A program made the position numbers and the translations under genes. Of a DNA stretch of 64,000 nt, positions 33,643 through 43,810 are shown in pieces. The notes below the pieces were generated by a model that was not told the DNA's origin, did no database searches, and saw nothing but the letters and a program-made list of their open reading frames with translations. The DNA is from JAICMB01 sp963838885 (GTDB lineage Bacteria; Acidobacteriota; Terriglobia; Bryobacterales; Bryobacteraceae), in assembly GCA_963838885.1 (NCBI GenBank), contig CAWITB010000037.1, positions 1-64,000 of the forward strand, given 5' to 3'. Every line of letters starts with the position of its first letter. The stretch's first letter is position 1.

Positions 33643-34599
33643 ATGCGGGTGAGAATCCTGTACCACGACCACTGCTTCGACGGAGCGGCTTCGGCGGCCT
33701 TTTTCAGCCGTTTCCACGAGGAGAAGTTTTCTCCCGGAGCCCGGTTCGAGTTTACCGGTCTGGCCCACAAAGCCACCCAGCTTTTTGAAGAAAGCCTCTT
33801 CGACGGCGACGTCAATGCCATCGTCGACTTCAAGTATTCGCCCGATCCGCGGCTCACCTGGTGGTTCGATCACCATCAGAGCGCCTTCCTCAGCCCCGAG
33901 GATGCCGAGCACTTTCGGCGCGACCGCAGCGGCAAGAAGCTCTACGATCCGTCGTTCCACTCCTGCACCAAATTCATCGCAACCGTGGCGCGGGAAAAAT
34001 TCGGCTATGAAGCGCCGGACCTGAACGAGCTCGTCGAATGGGCCGACATCGTGGATGGCGCGCTGTATGAAAGCGCCGAAGCCGCAGTCGAGTTGCGCGA
34101 GCCGGCGATGAAAATCACCATGGTGATCGAAAGCGCGAATGGGTCCGATATCGTGCACCGCATCATACGCCTGATGCGCCACTGCCCGTTGTCGCAGATT
34201 GTCGAGGATGCGGAGGTCCGCAAACTCTACGCGCCGCTATACGAGCGGCACCTCCGGACCGTCGACATCATCCGCGGCAAGGCCTCCTGCAACGAGGGAG
34301 TGATTTTTTTCGATCTCACCGGAGACGGCATGGACGGCTACAATAAGTTCATTCCGTACTATCTTTTTCCCGCCAGCACCTATACAGTGTCGGTGAGCAC
34401 GTCGAGCTTCCGGACCAAGGTTTCGGTGGGCTCGAATCCGTGGGCGCCCCGCGAGCCGACCCACAATCTCGCGACCATCTGCGAACGCTACGGGGGCGGC
34501 GGACATCCCCGCGTGGGCGCCATCAGCTTCGAGATCGGCGCCGTGGAGCAGGCCCGCAAAGTGGCCGCCGAGATCCGGCACGAACTGGAGACTACATAA
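33643..34599 (+). CDS. DHH family phosphoesterase
   Basis: 318 residues. ILYHDHCFDGAASAAFF is the first DHH motif (D…D), VDFKYSPDPRLTWWFDHHQ carries the DHH triad, and the C-terminal DHHA1 region has ERYGGGGHPRVGAISF. Such enzymes cleave nucleotides such as pAp, cyclic dinucleotides or short oligonucleotides (NrnA-like). Substrate specificity is not decided by what I can see. Start ATG 33643. It is intact and begins the ordinary chromosomal stretch right of the tRNA. Confidence 0.9.
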   Translation: MRVRILYHDHCFDGAASAAFFSRFHEEKFSPGARFEFTGLAHKATQLFEESLFDGDVNAIVDFKYSPDPRLTWWFDHHQSAFLSPEDAEHFRRDRSGKKLYDPSFHSCTKFIATVAREKFGYEAPDLNELVEWADIVDGALYESAEAAVELREPAMKITMVIESANGSDIVHRIIRLMRHCPLSQIVEDAEVRKLYAPLYERHLRTVDIIRGKASCNEGVIFFDLTGDGMDGYNKFIPYYLFPASTYTVSVSTSSFRTKVSVGSNPWAPREPTHNLATICERYGGGGHPRVGAISFEIGAVEQARKVAAEIRHELETT

Positions 34600-35233
34600 A
34601 TGATTTTCCGACTTATTCTCGCGTTGGCCTTCGCCGCATCCACTGATGGCGCAGCCTCCGAGGCCGAAGCTTCCGGGCGAAGATTGGGTTTCGCTGTTCA
34701 ACGGCTCCGACCTGACCGGGTGGACCGAGATCGGACAGGAGAAGTGGGCTGTCGAGAACGGGACCATTCACGGGTACGCGACCACGAAACAGTACGGCTA
34801 TCTGCGCACGACGAAAAATTATAAAGATTTCGAGCTGTCGCTGCGCTTCAAATGCGAAGGCGACGGCAACAGCGGAGTTTTCTTTCGCGCCGAGTTCAAG
34901 CCCGGCACGGCGGATGTGACGCAAGGGCCGCAGTTCGAGATCGACTGCAACATCAACCGTCACAGCGGCGGGATTTACGATGTCGGGCGACAATGGATTG
35001 TCTGGCCGGCCCCCGAGAACGAAACGGTCATACGTCCGGAGGACTGGAACGAGTATCTGCTCAAGGTTGTGGGCAACCGCTACATCGCGCGGCTGAATGG
35101 CGTCCAGATGGTCGATTTCACGGATCCCAAGCCCAAGGCCCAGGACGGCGGCATCGCGCTGCAGTTGCACTCCGGCGGACGCGGCAACATGCGCTTCAAG
35201 GATATTTGGATTCGCGACCTGTCGAACCGTTGA
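34600..35233 (+). CDS. DUF1080 (3-keto-disaccharide hydrolase-like) exported protein
   Basis: The domain frame (from 34646) has EDWVSLFNGSDLTGWTEI, ENGTIHGYATTKQYGYLRT, DFELSLRFKCEGDGNSGVFF, FEIDCNINRHSGGIYDV and IALQLHSGGRGNMRFKDIWI, a complete LamG-like sandwich of 185 residues. The signal peptide (MIFRLILALAFAAS) begins at ATG 34600, one base after the DHH stop, but in a different frame. A one-base indel near 34640 separates them. The enzyme would be periplasmic and act on sugars; the break is probably an error. Confidence 0.82.
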
Positions 35234-35238
35234 GCGCG

Positions 35239-36163
35239 TGATTAAGCGTATCTTTTACGCCGATTCGTATACCATTCCGTTGCCCGCCGGGCATAAGTTT
35301 CCCATGTCGAAATATGCGCTGCTGCGGGAGCAGCTCGCGGCCGATGGATGCTACCGCTTTGAGTGCGCCGCTCTGGCCGATGCCGCGGTCATAAAGCTGG
35401 CGCACGATCCGGCATACGTGGACGCATTCCTGAGTGGAGCGTTAAGCGCGCAAGCGATGCGGCGCATTGGATTCCCCTGGTCGCAGGGGTTGGTTGCGCG
35501 AACGCTCGCCTCGGCCGGTGGAACGCTGGGCGCCGCGGAGGATGCGTTAGAGACGGGCTGGGGCGGGAATCTCGCGGGTGGAACCCATCATGCTTTCCGA
35601 GCGGCTGGATCCGGCTTTTGCGTGTTTAACGATTTTGCGGTGGCTGTCGCATCGCTGCGTTCCAGGGGCCGCATAGTACGCGCCGCCATCATCGATCTGG
35701 ACGTCCATCAGGGCGACGGGACCGCCAGTTTCTTCGAGAACGACCCCGCCGTAATGACTACATCCATCCACTGCGTATCGAATTTCCCGTTCCACAAACA
35801 GCGCAGCGATATCGATGTAGAGCTGCGCGAAGGCGCCGGAGACGTGGAATATCTCGCTGGAGTTGAACGCACTGTTGCCGCGCGTGATTCGGTTCCGGCC
35901 CGACATCGTCTTCTACCAGGCGGGCGTGGACGCGTTATACGGCGATTCCCTGGGACGTTTGAAACTTACGCACAACGGCCTGCGGGAGCGTGACCGGCTC
36001 GTCATGACGTGCGTACGGGAGCGGCGGAATTCCGTTTGTGGTGACACTCGGCGGCGGATATTCGAGGCCGATCGATCTCACCGTGGAGGCTCACGCCAAC
36101 ACGTTTCGGGTCGCCGCGGAGGTGTTCGGCGGCGCAATGGTTGAAACAGTCGCGCTACAGTAG
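35239..36163 (+). pseudogene. histone deacetylase-family amidohydrolase (two frameshifts)
   Basis: About 307 residues in three frames. From GTG 35239: PLPAGHKFPMSKYALLREQL, NLAGGTHHAF (His pair), VFNDFAVAVA and IIDLDVHQGDGTASFF (metal ligands D, H). Near 35860 the frame shifts to FRPDIVFYQAGVDALYGDSL (third metal ligand D), and near 36020 to GIPFVVTLGGGYS (active-site region), stopping at 36161-36163. All catalytic residues survive, so the gene is probably whole in the organism. The family deacetylates acetyl-lysine or acetylated polyamines. Confidence 0.88.
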
Positions 36164-36218
36164 AGGAAGTACACGATCCAGGCGTGTGGCGCGTCATCCG
36201 TATAGACCGGCTCCGGGC

Positions 36219-36899
36219 ATGAAGGCTCTTTTCGTCCTCTCGTTCATAACGTTGTCCGCGACGGCGGGCGAGTACGCCGTGCTCGCAAACGGACAGCGCA
36301 TCCACGCCGAGCGGCATGAGTTCGAGGGCAACCTCATTCGCCTGATCACGACAACGGGATCGATAGAATTTCCCGCGGGGCAGGTCAGGAGCTTCGAGAA
36401 AGAGGACTATATTCCCCCGCCAAGTCCTGCTCCCGCTCCTGCTGCGACGGCGCCCGCTGTTGCCGCGAACAATTTGCCGCCACATTTCACGCCACAAGAA
36501 CTGCTCGACCGCGCCGCCGCCAAAGCGGGCTTGCCGCGCGAGATCGTCCACAGCATTGCGAAAGCGGAATCGGCCTATCGTCAGAATGCCGTGTCGCCCA
36601 AGGGCGCGGTCGGCTTAATGCAACTGATGCCCGCGACCGCGGCCGCGCTGAATGCGAACCCTTACGATGCGCGACAAAATGCCGAAGCCGGCGCGGAATA
36701 CCTGGCGGAGCTGCTGGCGCGCTACGACGGCAAGGTCTCGAAGGCCGTGGCGGCGTACAATGCGGGTCCCGGAGCGGTCGATAAATACAGGGGCATTCCT
36801 CCCTACCGCGAGACCATCGATTACGTTCACCGCGTCCTTTCCGATTACAACAAGCGCACCGCAAAAACGCGGACTTCGGCCGCCTCGGTCAGCGACTAG
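36219..36899 (+). CDS. lytic transglycosylase (SLT domain)
   Basis: 226 residues. Signal peptide MKALFVLSFITLSATAG, a small N-terminal domain (about 18-70), a Pro/Ala linker, then an SLT domain (about 90-205): IVHSIAKAESAYRQNAVSPK carries the catalytic glutamate, then GAVGLMQLMPATAAALN and SKAVAAYNAGPGAVDKY. It cleaves peptidoglycan glycan strands in the periplasm with anhydro-muramic product. ATG 36219 gives the only good signal peptide. Confidence 0.93.
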   Translation: MKALFVLSFITLSATAGEYAVLANGQRIHAERHEFEGNLIRLITTTGSIEFPAGQVRSFEKEDYIPPPSPAPAPAATAPAVAANNLPPHFTPQELLDRAAAKAGLPREIVHSIAKAESAYRQNAVSPKGAVGLMQLMPATAAALNANPYDARQNAEAGAEYLAELLARYDGKVSKAVAAYNAGPGAVDKYRGIPPYRETIDYVHRVLSDYNKRTAKTRTSAASVSD

Positions 36900-36993
36900 G
36901 TTCTGCTAGAGGCGCGCTGCTATGCTAGAGCCATACAGCGAGCGACTTAGGTGAACGATCCGCGGCAGTGATTGCCGGGGAAGGCGGTCGATT

Positions 36994-37773
36994 GTGGATG
37001 TTCTGGTCTGGGTACCCATCATTGTAGTCGTCGTGTATCTGCTCTCGTCGATCAAGATTCTGGCCGAGTATGAGCGCGGAGTAGTATTCCGGCTCGGCAG
37101 GGTGTTGCCGCAGCCGAAAGGTCCCGGTGTCATCCTGATCTTTGCCCCGCTCGATCGCATTGTCCGTACCTCATTGCGCATCGAAGCAATGGAGGTGCCG
37201 CCTCAGGACGTGATTACGCGCGACAACGTCTCGGTAAAAGTGAACGCCGTCGTGTACTTCCGGGTCGTGGATCCGATCAAGGCCATCATAGAAGTCGCGA
37301 ATTTTCTGTATGCCACATCGCAAGTCTCCCAAACGACGTTGCGTAGCGTGTTGGGCGAAGTCGAATTGGACGAGTTGCTGGGCCAACGCGAAAGACTGAA
37401 TATGCGACTGCAATCGGTGCTCGATATGCACACGGGTCCGTGGGGAGTGAAGGTGACTCTGGTCGAAGTGAAGCAGGTGGATCTGCCGGACCAGATGATC
37501 CGCGCCATCGCGCGCCAAGCCGAAGCGGAACGCGAGCGCCGCGCCAAAGTCATTCATGCCGAGGGCGAGTATATGGCCGCCGAGAAGCTGAGCATGGCGG
37601 CCGAGGTGATTCAACGCGAGCCCATGGCGCTGCAATTGCGCTACCTGCAGACGCTGCTTGAAATCGGCTCCGAAAAGAATACAACGATCATCTTCCCTCT
37701 CCCCATAGATATAATTGCGTCGTTAGGGCGCGCCCTGGAGAAGATCGGGACGCCCGAGGTCGCCGCGCCCTGA
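36994..37773 (+). CDS. slipin, SPFH/band 7 family
   Basis: 259 residues from GTG 36994: an N-terminal membrane anchor (LVWVPIIVVVVYLLSSI), then the SPFH domain (ILAEYERGVVFRLGRVLPQP; PPQDVITRDNVSVKVNAVVY; NFLYATSQVSQTTLRSVLGE), and a helical coiled-coil region (RQAEAERERRAKVIHAEGEY). It is a stomatin/slipin-like membrane scaffold. Usual partners (NfeD) are not adjacent. A SPOR protein gene follows 27 bases on. Confidence 0.94.
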   Translation: MDVLVWVPIIVVVVYLLSSIKILAEYERGVVFRLGRVLPQPKGPGVILIFAPLDRIVRTSLRIEAMEVPPQDVITRDNVSVKVNAVVYFRVVDPIKAIIEVANFLYATSQVSQTTLRSVLGEVELDELLGQRERLNMRLQSVLDMHTGPWGVKVTLVEVKQVDLPDQMIRAIARQAEAERERRAKVIHAEGEYMAAEKLSMAAEVIQREPMALQLRYLQTLLEIGSEKNTTIIFPLPIDIIASLGRALEKIGTPEVAAP

Positions 37774-37800
37774 CGACAGCTTTTGAAAGGCGGAGTAAGT

Positions 37801-38380
37801 TTGGCAAGAACGGACGAAGGCGAATTTGAATTAGTGCTGGGGAATCGCCAACTGATCAGCGTCTTTCTGATCGTGGTAATTCTACTGGCCGTGTTTTTCT
37901 CCATGGGCTACATCGTGGGGAGAAACTCGGCTCCCGTCCCGGTCGAGGCGCGCGGCGCGCCGCCGGCGAAACCGATCGTCGTCGAGCCGCCTTCGCGCCA
38001 CGATACAGACCAGAACGCGGCGGTGGCGGCGGAACCCGCCGCGCCCCTTAACCGCGCCCGCGCCCACCGTGGAAAACAAGCCTGCCCCGGCCGCCCCAGA
38101 GCGGAAGATGGAACCGCCCTCGGCGCGCGCGACCACCCCTACGGTGGACCAGCCCGCGCCCGGCCATTACTGGCAAGTTGTATCCACCAGCCGTCCGGAG
38201 GCCGAGATCATCTCCGAAGCGATCGCGAAAAAAGGATTGAAGGCGATTGTCGCGCCCGCGCCGAAGGACGGTTATTTCCGCGTATTGGTTGGGCCGCTCG
38301 GCGATGCGGCCGATACCGCGAAAGTGCGCAACGATCTCGAGGCCGCCGGTTTTAAGAACCCGATCCTGCAAAGATATTGA
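37801..38380 (+). CDS. SPOR-domain membrane protein (one frameshift)
   Basis: Start TTG 37801 has AAGGCGGAG 8 bases upstream. A short cytoplasmic part (DEGEFELVLGNRQLISVF) is followed by one membrane span (LIVVILLAVFFSMGYIVGRN), a Pro/Ala-rich linker and a C-terminal SPOR domain (YWQVVSTSRPEAEIISEAIA; YFRVLVGPLGDAADTAKVRN). The frame shifts in the linker near 38047 by one base; the SPOR part is in the second frame. SPOR domains bind denuded septal peptidoglycan. It overlaps lipA as TGATG. Confidence 0.85.
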
Positions 38381-39286
38381 TGCTGGTTCAACTCGATCGC
38401 CTGCCGGCCTCGCCTCGCTTGCCCGAATGGCTGCGCAAAGCCGATACGCATTTCCCCGCGGTTCACGATTTAAAAGCCGACCTGCGGCGGCTCAATCTCC
38501 ACACCGTGTGCGAGTCGGCGCGTTGTCCCAATATGCACGAATGCTTTCACCGCGGCGCCGCCACGTTCATGATCCTTGGAAACCTCTGTACGCGGGGATG
38601 CGGGTTCTGCTCCGTGCCGAAGGGATCGCCGCGGAAGAAGGAATTCGCTCTCGATCCGGAGGAGCCGGCCAACGTCGCGCGCATGGCCGCCGCCATGAAG
38701 CTCCGCTATGTCGTGATCACGTCGGTGAACCGCGACGATCTGCCTGACGGCGGCTCCCGCCATTTCGCTGAAACGGTGCGCCAAGTGCGCGGCGCGCTGC
38801 CGCATGCGCGCATCGAAGTGCTGACGCCCGATTTTTGCGGAGACATGGAAGCCGTCGCGCGCGTGCTCGATGTCCTCGCCCGACGTCTTCAACCATAATG
38901 TCGAGACCGTGCCGCGTCTTTACCGCCGCGTCCGGCCGCAAGCGAATTACCGCCAATCCCTCGATGTCTTGCGCTTTGCCAAAAACTATCGGCCGCAATC
39001 GTTGACCAAGTCCGGACTGATGGCCGGTCTCGGCGAAGAGCCTCGCGAAGTCGAAGAGCTGCTTCGCGATCTGGTCGCCTCCGATGTGGATGTCGCCACC
39101 ATTGGACAATACCTGCAGCCTGGCCGGACGAATCTCCCGGTTGCGCGCTTCGTTACGCCCGCCGAGTTTGACGCTTACCGGGATTACGGCCTTTCGGCGG
39201 GACTCAAGACGGTCTTCAGCGGTCCGCTGGTACGAAGTTCCTACATGGCCGATCAGGTGAATGAACAGGCTACGCGGCCGGTTTAA
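38380..39286 (+). CDS. lipA: lipoyl synthase (one frameshift)
   Basis: About 301 residues. The N-terminal cluster motif CESARCPNMHEC and radical-SAM motif CTRGCGFC (two 4Fe-4S clusters) are present, with VGITSVNRDDLPDGG-like and NHNVETV motifs and GLGE and QYLQPGRTNLPVARFV downstream. At about 38873 one extra base breaks the frame (RVLD|SSPDVFNHNVETV). LipA inserts sulfurs into octanoyl groups on lipoyl domains and is normally essential, so this lesion is likely a sequence error. Its end overlaps lnt by 26 bases. Confidence 0.93.
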
Positions 39287-40772
39287 CACCGCCCTGACCT
39301 GGGCACTCGCGCTGCTAACGGCCGCGTTCTTGATTTTCCTTTTCCCGAACTTCAACGCTACGTTTCTCGCCCCCTTCGCGCTCACGCCGTTGCTGCTCGC
39401 CGTTTCGCGCGAGCCGCGGCCGTGGATGCGCTTCCTGCTCGGGTGGGCCGCCGGCGTCGCGTATTGGTTCGGCGTTTGTTACTGGATTCAGTTCGTGCTC
39501 GAACATTACGGCGGCATGGGTAGATGGGGCGGTTGGGGAACTTTTCTACTTTTTTGCGTTCTTAAGGCAATTCATCTTGGTATTTTCTCGATGCTCGCGG
39601 CCGTGCTGTTGCGGCATTGGTATGCGATCCCAGCCATTGCCGCGCTGTGGACCGGCATCGAGCGCACACATGCCGATGCGGGATTTGCCTGGCTGGCTCT
39701 CGGGAACGCGGGCATCGATATGCCGGCTCCGTTACGGCTGGCGCCGTTGGTGGGCGTGTATGGTTTATCGTTCGTATTCGCGGGCCTTAGCGTCGCGCTT
39801 GCCCTGGCGATTCTGAGGCGGCCTCGGAAACAGCTCTTGTGGGCCGCCTTGTTCGCTATCCCGTTGTTTCTTCCCGCTCTTCCCGCTCCGGCCGCTGGAA
39901 ACGAGACCGCTGTCGTCGTGCAGCCCAACCTGAATGAAGACCAGGAATGGAGCCCCGTTACCGCCGAGATGATGCACGAGCGTCTCATCGATCTCTCGCT
40001 CACCGCGGCAAAGCACTCAACGCCGCGGCTGATCGTCTGGCCGGAAGCTCCCGGGCCATTCTATTTTTATCGCGATCCGATGTTCCGCGCCCAGGCCGAA
40101 ATGCTGGCGCGCCAGGCGCGAGCGTATTTCCTCTTCGGCAGCGTCGCCCACACGCCCAAGGGAGAGCCGCTCAATTCCGCCGTAATGCTGACTCCCGATG
40201 GACGGCTTGCGGGCCGCTACGACAAAATCCACTTGGTCCCATTTGGAGAGTTTGTGCCAGCCATATTCAGCTTCGTGAACCGCATCACTCCGGAAGCCGG
40301 GGATTTTGTGCCGGGGACGAAACGCGTGCTCTTCAACGTCGCGGGCCACAAACTGGGAGCCTTTATCTGTTATGAATCGGCCTTTCCGGACGAGGTGCGC
40401 AAGTTCGCGCGTGACGGAGCCGAGTTCCTCGTCAATATCTCAAATGATGGATATTTTGGACATAGCGCGGCGCGTTACCAGCATCTTTCGCTCGTCCGCA
40501 TGAGAGCGGCGGAGAATCGCCGCTGGATCGTGCGGGCCACCAACGACGGCATTAGCGTCGCTATCGACCCCGCTGGCCGTATTAACGACCGTTTGCCGGC
40601 TTTTGAGGAAAAGGTCGGCCGGATGCATTATTCGGACGTGGATTCGGAAACGATGTATACAAGAGCCGGAGACTGGTTCGCGTGGTCTTGTTTAGGAGGG
40701 GGAATTCTGGCGCTTGTTTTCTCGCAACGCCCACACTATCAGCCGGTCAAAAAAGGCGAAAGCGAGATGTGA
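39261..40772 (+). CDS. lnt: apolipoprotein N-acyltransferase
   Basis: 503 residues: six or seven N-terminal membrane segments, then a nitrilase-fold periplasmic domain with the catalytic triad E in LIVWPEAPGPF, K in RYDKIHLVPFGEFVP, and C in LGAFICYESAF. A final membrane span (WFAWSCLGGGILALVF) completes the topology. It adds the third acyl chain to lipoproteins in the inner membrane. Overlap with lipA implies joint transcription. Confidence 0.95.
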   Translation: MNRLRGRFNTALTWALALLTAAFLIFLFPNFNATFLAPFALTPLLLAVSREPRPWMRFLLGWAAGVAYWFGVCYWIQFVLEHYGGMGRWGGWGTFLLFCVLKAIHLGIFSMLAAVLLRHWYAIPAIAALWTGIERTHADAGFAWLALGNAGIDMPAPLRLAPLVGVYGLSFVFAGLSVALALAILRRPRKQLLWAALFAIPLFLPALPAPAAGNETAVVVQPNLNEDQEWSPVTAEMMHERLIDLSLTAAKHSTPRLIVWPEAPGPFYFYRDPMFRAQAEMLARQARAYFLFGSVAHTPKGEPLNSAVMLTPDGRLAGRYDKIHLVPFGEFVPAIFSFVNRITPEAGDFVPGTKRVLFNVAGHKLGAFICYESAFPDEVRKFARDGAEFLVNISNDGYFGHSAARYQHLSLVRMRAAENRRWIVRATNDGISVAIDPAGRINDRLPAFEEKVGRMHYSDVDSETMYTRAGDWFAWSCLGGGILALVFSQRPHYQPVKKGESEM

Positions 40773-40808
40773 GCGGCCGTGCGCCGGCCACTCACGAATG
40801 TGGCGCAT

Positions 40809-41486
40809 CTACAATTGGATCGAGTTGAGGGTGATAACTCCGTGCTGCATATCGCCCGTGGCGATGACGCCGTAAATCTTCGTCTGGGACCCCGGCCCTC
40901 CCCGCGATCGCAATTTTTGTTCTATTTTCGCGTTGCTAGCGCTGTCAAACGTTGCTACGCGGCCATCCTTCAGCCGTAGGGCGAAAGACGTCGTGGAAGC
41001 GGTGATCCGGCAGCTGGCGGGCATCTGCTGGGCAATGTTCTGCGCGGCCTCCCAACCCTGCAATCCGGCCTGTCCAGCCGTGCTGTTCGAAGCTATGTTT
41101 GGGGGAGGATTAGTCCAATCCTTCCAACCAGAGTACTTCTTCACGTCCTCGGCCCCATAGTCCTCCGTGGTTTTATCCATGTGATCGTTCGTATTCGTAG
41201 CCGAACTGGAAACTGTGTTCCGGTCCGCCTGGTTGACGCGCTGTTCATAGGTAGTGTTCGTTTCCCGCTCCGTTGTCGTACGCTGAGGCATCGTCATATT
41301 GGTGGTGCGGTCGGCCGAGCTTTGCATTGAGCTCTGATTTACAGATCCACCGTCGCACCCCGCCGCGACGAGAAGACCTGTCCACGTCTGCCCTTTCCGC
41401 ATTCCCGATTGCATGTTGTTGTTTTGCCCAAACATCAGTCCGGAACAAAGAACTGGCGCGGCCATTGCGATTAGAACTGTTTTCAT
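40809..41486 (-). CDS. hypothetical secreted protein
   Basis: 225 residues with a signal peptide (MKTVLIAMAAPVLCSGLMFG), a middle rich in Thr/Asn/Gln/Ser (MQSSADRTTNMTMPQRTTTE) and a C-terminal globular part (QMPASCRITASTTSFALRLK; KIYGVIATGDMQHGVITLNS). The tail resembles small beta-barrel surface or bacterial OB-like domains, but I recognise no family. Reading direction opposes its neighbours; a purine-rich AGGAGGTG lies before ATG 41486. Confidence 0.75.
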   Translation of the reverse strand: MKTVLIAMAAPVLCSGLMFGQNNNMQSGMRKGQTWTGLLVAAGCDGGSVNQSSMQSSADRTTNMTMPQRTTTERETNTTYEQRVNQADRNTVSSSATNTNDHMDKTTEDYGAEDVKKYSGWKDWTNPPPNIASNSTAGQAGLQGWEAAQNIAQQMPASCRITASTTSFALRLKDGRVATFDSASNAKIEQKLRSRGGPGSQTKIYGVIATGDMQHGVITLNSIQL

Positions 41487-41587
41487 GTTTCACCTCCTGT
41501 CACGCTAGTAACGTGCGTTGCCATGGATAAGCGCGTGCAACTTACAGGCCAACTTGCCGGACGGTTCCCGTCCAACACCTGTAAAAT

Positions 41588-43351
41588 GTGAACTTGATTC
41601 CGATCGCGAAGCCGAAGCTCCCCGAACCCCTGGCGCTGGCCGGGTCAAGCCGGCCGCCAGCATGGTTGTGGCTCTTGGCGGCTCTCGCCATCACCGCCGC
41701 CGTATATCTTCCATCCCTGCACTACGGTTTTGTTTTCGACGATCATAATCAGATCGAGAATAACCCTCTCATCCAAAGCTGGCATTATTTGCCGCGAGCT
41801 TTTGCCGGCCACCTCTGGGCCCAAAAGACGGCCCTCGCAATCTATTACCGGCCGGTGTTCACGCTATGGCTCATGCTGAACTACGCCCTGTTCGGATTGA
41901 ATGCCGGGGCGTGGCATGGCGCGGCGCTCGCTCTCCATTTACTTGCAACCGCTCTGGTCTATTTCCTCGCGCTGCGGCTTACGCGCCGCCAGTGGACCAG
42001 CGGCATCGCGGCGCTTCTCTTTGGTCTCGATCCGATTCACGTCGAGGCGGTCGATTGGGTCTCGGGCGCAACGGGACCTCTTTCGGCGAGCCTGCTGTTG
42101 GCGGCGCTGCTCGCTTATTTTAAAGCGCGCGAAGCGGGGCGGGCGGCGTGGATGGCGGTCGCGCTAGCCGCTTCGCTGCTGTCGGATTTGGCCCACGAAA
42201 GCGGAGTCGTGATCGTGGCGCTTGTTTTTTCCTATGAGTGGGTTGATTCGCGGCGGCTCCCGCCTTTGCGCCGCTTGCGGAGAGCCGCGTGGGCGGCGCT
42301 GCCATTTGCGGCCGTAATTTTGCTATACGCCGGTGTGCGCCTGGCCGCCCTTCAATCTTTCGCCGAGCGGCGTAATCCTTATTCGGTCTGGCAAGTGCTG
42401 CTCGCGATCCCGGCCGGCGCACTGTTTTACGTTAAGCACTTGATTGCCCCGATCGGCATGAGCCTTTTTTATAATCTTAGCGTTGCGAATTCTCAACAGC
42501 CAGTGCGGGTAGCGCTCGCCTGCCTGACGCTTATAATCATCGCCGCCGTGATTTGGCTTTTCGTGAGGCGGTCGCCGTTGCTCACGTGGCTCGCCCTCTG
42601 GATCGTCGTCACGCTCCTGCCCGCTTTCGCGCTGCTTTTCTTCAACAGCACGGAACTTGTTCACGACCGTTATCTCTATCTGCCCTCCGTCGCGTTCTGC
42701 ATCCTGATTGCGATGGCGCTCGATCGCCTCCGGCCGGCCCACGCCGCGCCGACGTTGGCGTTTGCCGTCTGCTTGGCCGCCGCTTATGCCGTGGGAACCG
42801 CCTATGAAAGCAGCTTCTGGCGCGACGGGCTTACCTTAAATCAGCGCGAGGTCGCCATCTCGCCCGGCAATGAAATCGCCACGCATAACCTTGGAGTCGA
42901 ATTGATGCTGGCGCAGCGCGACGCCGATGCGATCCCTTATTTCCTCCGCGTACTCCAGGCCGATCCGCGCTCCGAAGAGACTTTGTTCGCGCTCGGCATC
43001 TGCTATCTCAATCTCGATATGCTGGACGATTCGGCCCGCTATTTTAGCCGTGCCATCGCCATGACGCCCTCCGATCCCAAGCCGCATCTTCTGCTCGGGA
43101 GGGTCCTCGAGAAACAGGATCGGCTCGGCGACGCCGAAACGGAGATACGGCGGGCCATCGCGTTGCTTCGCGTCGCACGCGGCTTTAAGGCGTATCATTT
43201 AGCATTGGCGGATGTACTCGCGGACAAGGGCGATACGAATGGCGCGCTCAGGGAATACCAGGCGGAGTTGGACAGCGATCCTTTGTCCACCGAGGCCCGC
43301 GCCGGAGCGGAGAAGATGGAAACCATATTGCACGGGCATGGAGCGAAATAA
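41588..43351 (+). CDS. polytopic membrane protein with C-terminal TPRs (TMTC/ArnT-like)
   Basis: 587 residues from GTG 41588. About ten membrane segments occupy residues 25-410. FDDHNQIENNPLIQ near residue 50 holds the acidic loop typical of GT-C mannosyltransferase-like and TMTC proteins, and HDRYLYLPSVAFC is a second signature. Three or four TPR repeats follow (ATHNLGVELMLAQRDADAIP; ETLFALGICYLNLDMLDDSA). It probably transfers or handles sugars on exported proteins; the donor and acceptor are unknown. rpiB begins at the next base. Confidence 0.88.
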   Translation: MNLIPIAKPKLPEPLALAGSSRPPAWLWLLAALAITAAVYLPSLHYGFVFDDHNQIENNPLIQSWHYLPRAFAGHLWAQKTALAIYYRPVFTLWLMLNYALFGLNAGAWHGAALALHLLATALVYFLALRLTRRQWTSGIAALLFGLDPIHVEAVDWVSGATGPLSASLLLAALLAYFKAREAGRAAWMAVALAASLLSDLAHESGVVIVALVFSYEWVDSRRLPPLRRLRRAAWAALPFAAVILLYAGVRLAALQSFAERRNPYSVWQVLLAIPAGALFYVKHLIAPIGMSLFYNLSVANSQQPVRVALACLTLIIIAAVIWLFVRRSPLLTWLALWIVVTLLPAFALLFFNSTELVHDRYLYLPSVAFCILIAMALDRLRPAHAAPTLAFAVCLAAAYAVGTAYESSFWRDGLTLNQREVAISPGNEIATHNLGVELMLAQRDADAIPYFLRVLQADPRSEETLFALGICYLNLDMLDDSARYFSRAIAMTPSDPKPHLLLGRVLEKQDRLGDAETEIRRAIALLRVARGFKAYHLALADVLADKGDTNGALREYQAELDSDPLSTEARAGAEKMETILHGHGAK

Positions 43352-43810
43352 GTGCGCATCGCATTCGGTTCGGACCACGCCGGCTTCGAGTTGAAGCGTC
43401 AACTCATGCCCGCGGCGGCGGAGCTTGGTCACGAAGTCGTCGACGTCGGCGATTTTGACGCTTCCCTGCCGGACGATTATCCCGATTTCGCGGCGGCCAT
43501 CGGCGCCGCCATCCTGAACGGCCGCGCCGACCGCGCCATTCTGATCTGCGGCAGCGGCGTGGGCGCCTCGGTGGCCGCGAATAAAATCGCCGGAATCCGC
43601 GCCGGCCTGTGCCACGATACGTATTCGGCGCATCAAGGCGTGGAGCATGACGACATGAACGTCCTGGTTCTCGGCTCGCGCATCGTGGCCGTCGAGCTGG
43701 CGCGAGAGCTCATGTACACTTTCCTGCGCGCCGCCTTCACCCGCGAGGAACGCCACCTTCGTCGCATCGCGAAGATCGCCGCGATGGAGTGCAAGGCGGA
43801 GGCGCGATGA
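43352..43810 (+). CDS. rpiB: ribose-5-phosphate isomerase B
   Basis: 152 residues from GTG 43352, directly after the preceding TAA. FGSDHAGFELK (H9), LICGSGVGASVAANK with catalytic C66, and AGLCHDTYSAHQGVEHDDMN match RpiB. It interconverts ribose-5-phosphate and ribulose-5-phosphate. It overlaps the SDR gene by ATGA and lies in a sugar-handling neighbourhood (SDR, sugar-binding pseudogene, sugar isomerase), so it may serve a specific sugar. Confidence 0.95.
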   Translation: MRIAFGSDHAGFELKRQLMPAAAELGHEVVDVGDFDASLPDDYPDFAAAIGAAILNGRADRAILICGSGVGASVAANKIAGIRAGLCHDTYSAHQGVEHDDMNVLVLGSRIVAVELARELMYTFLRAAFTREERHLRRIAKIAAMECKAEAR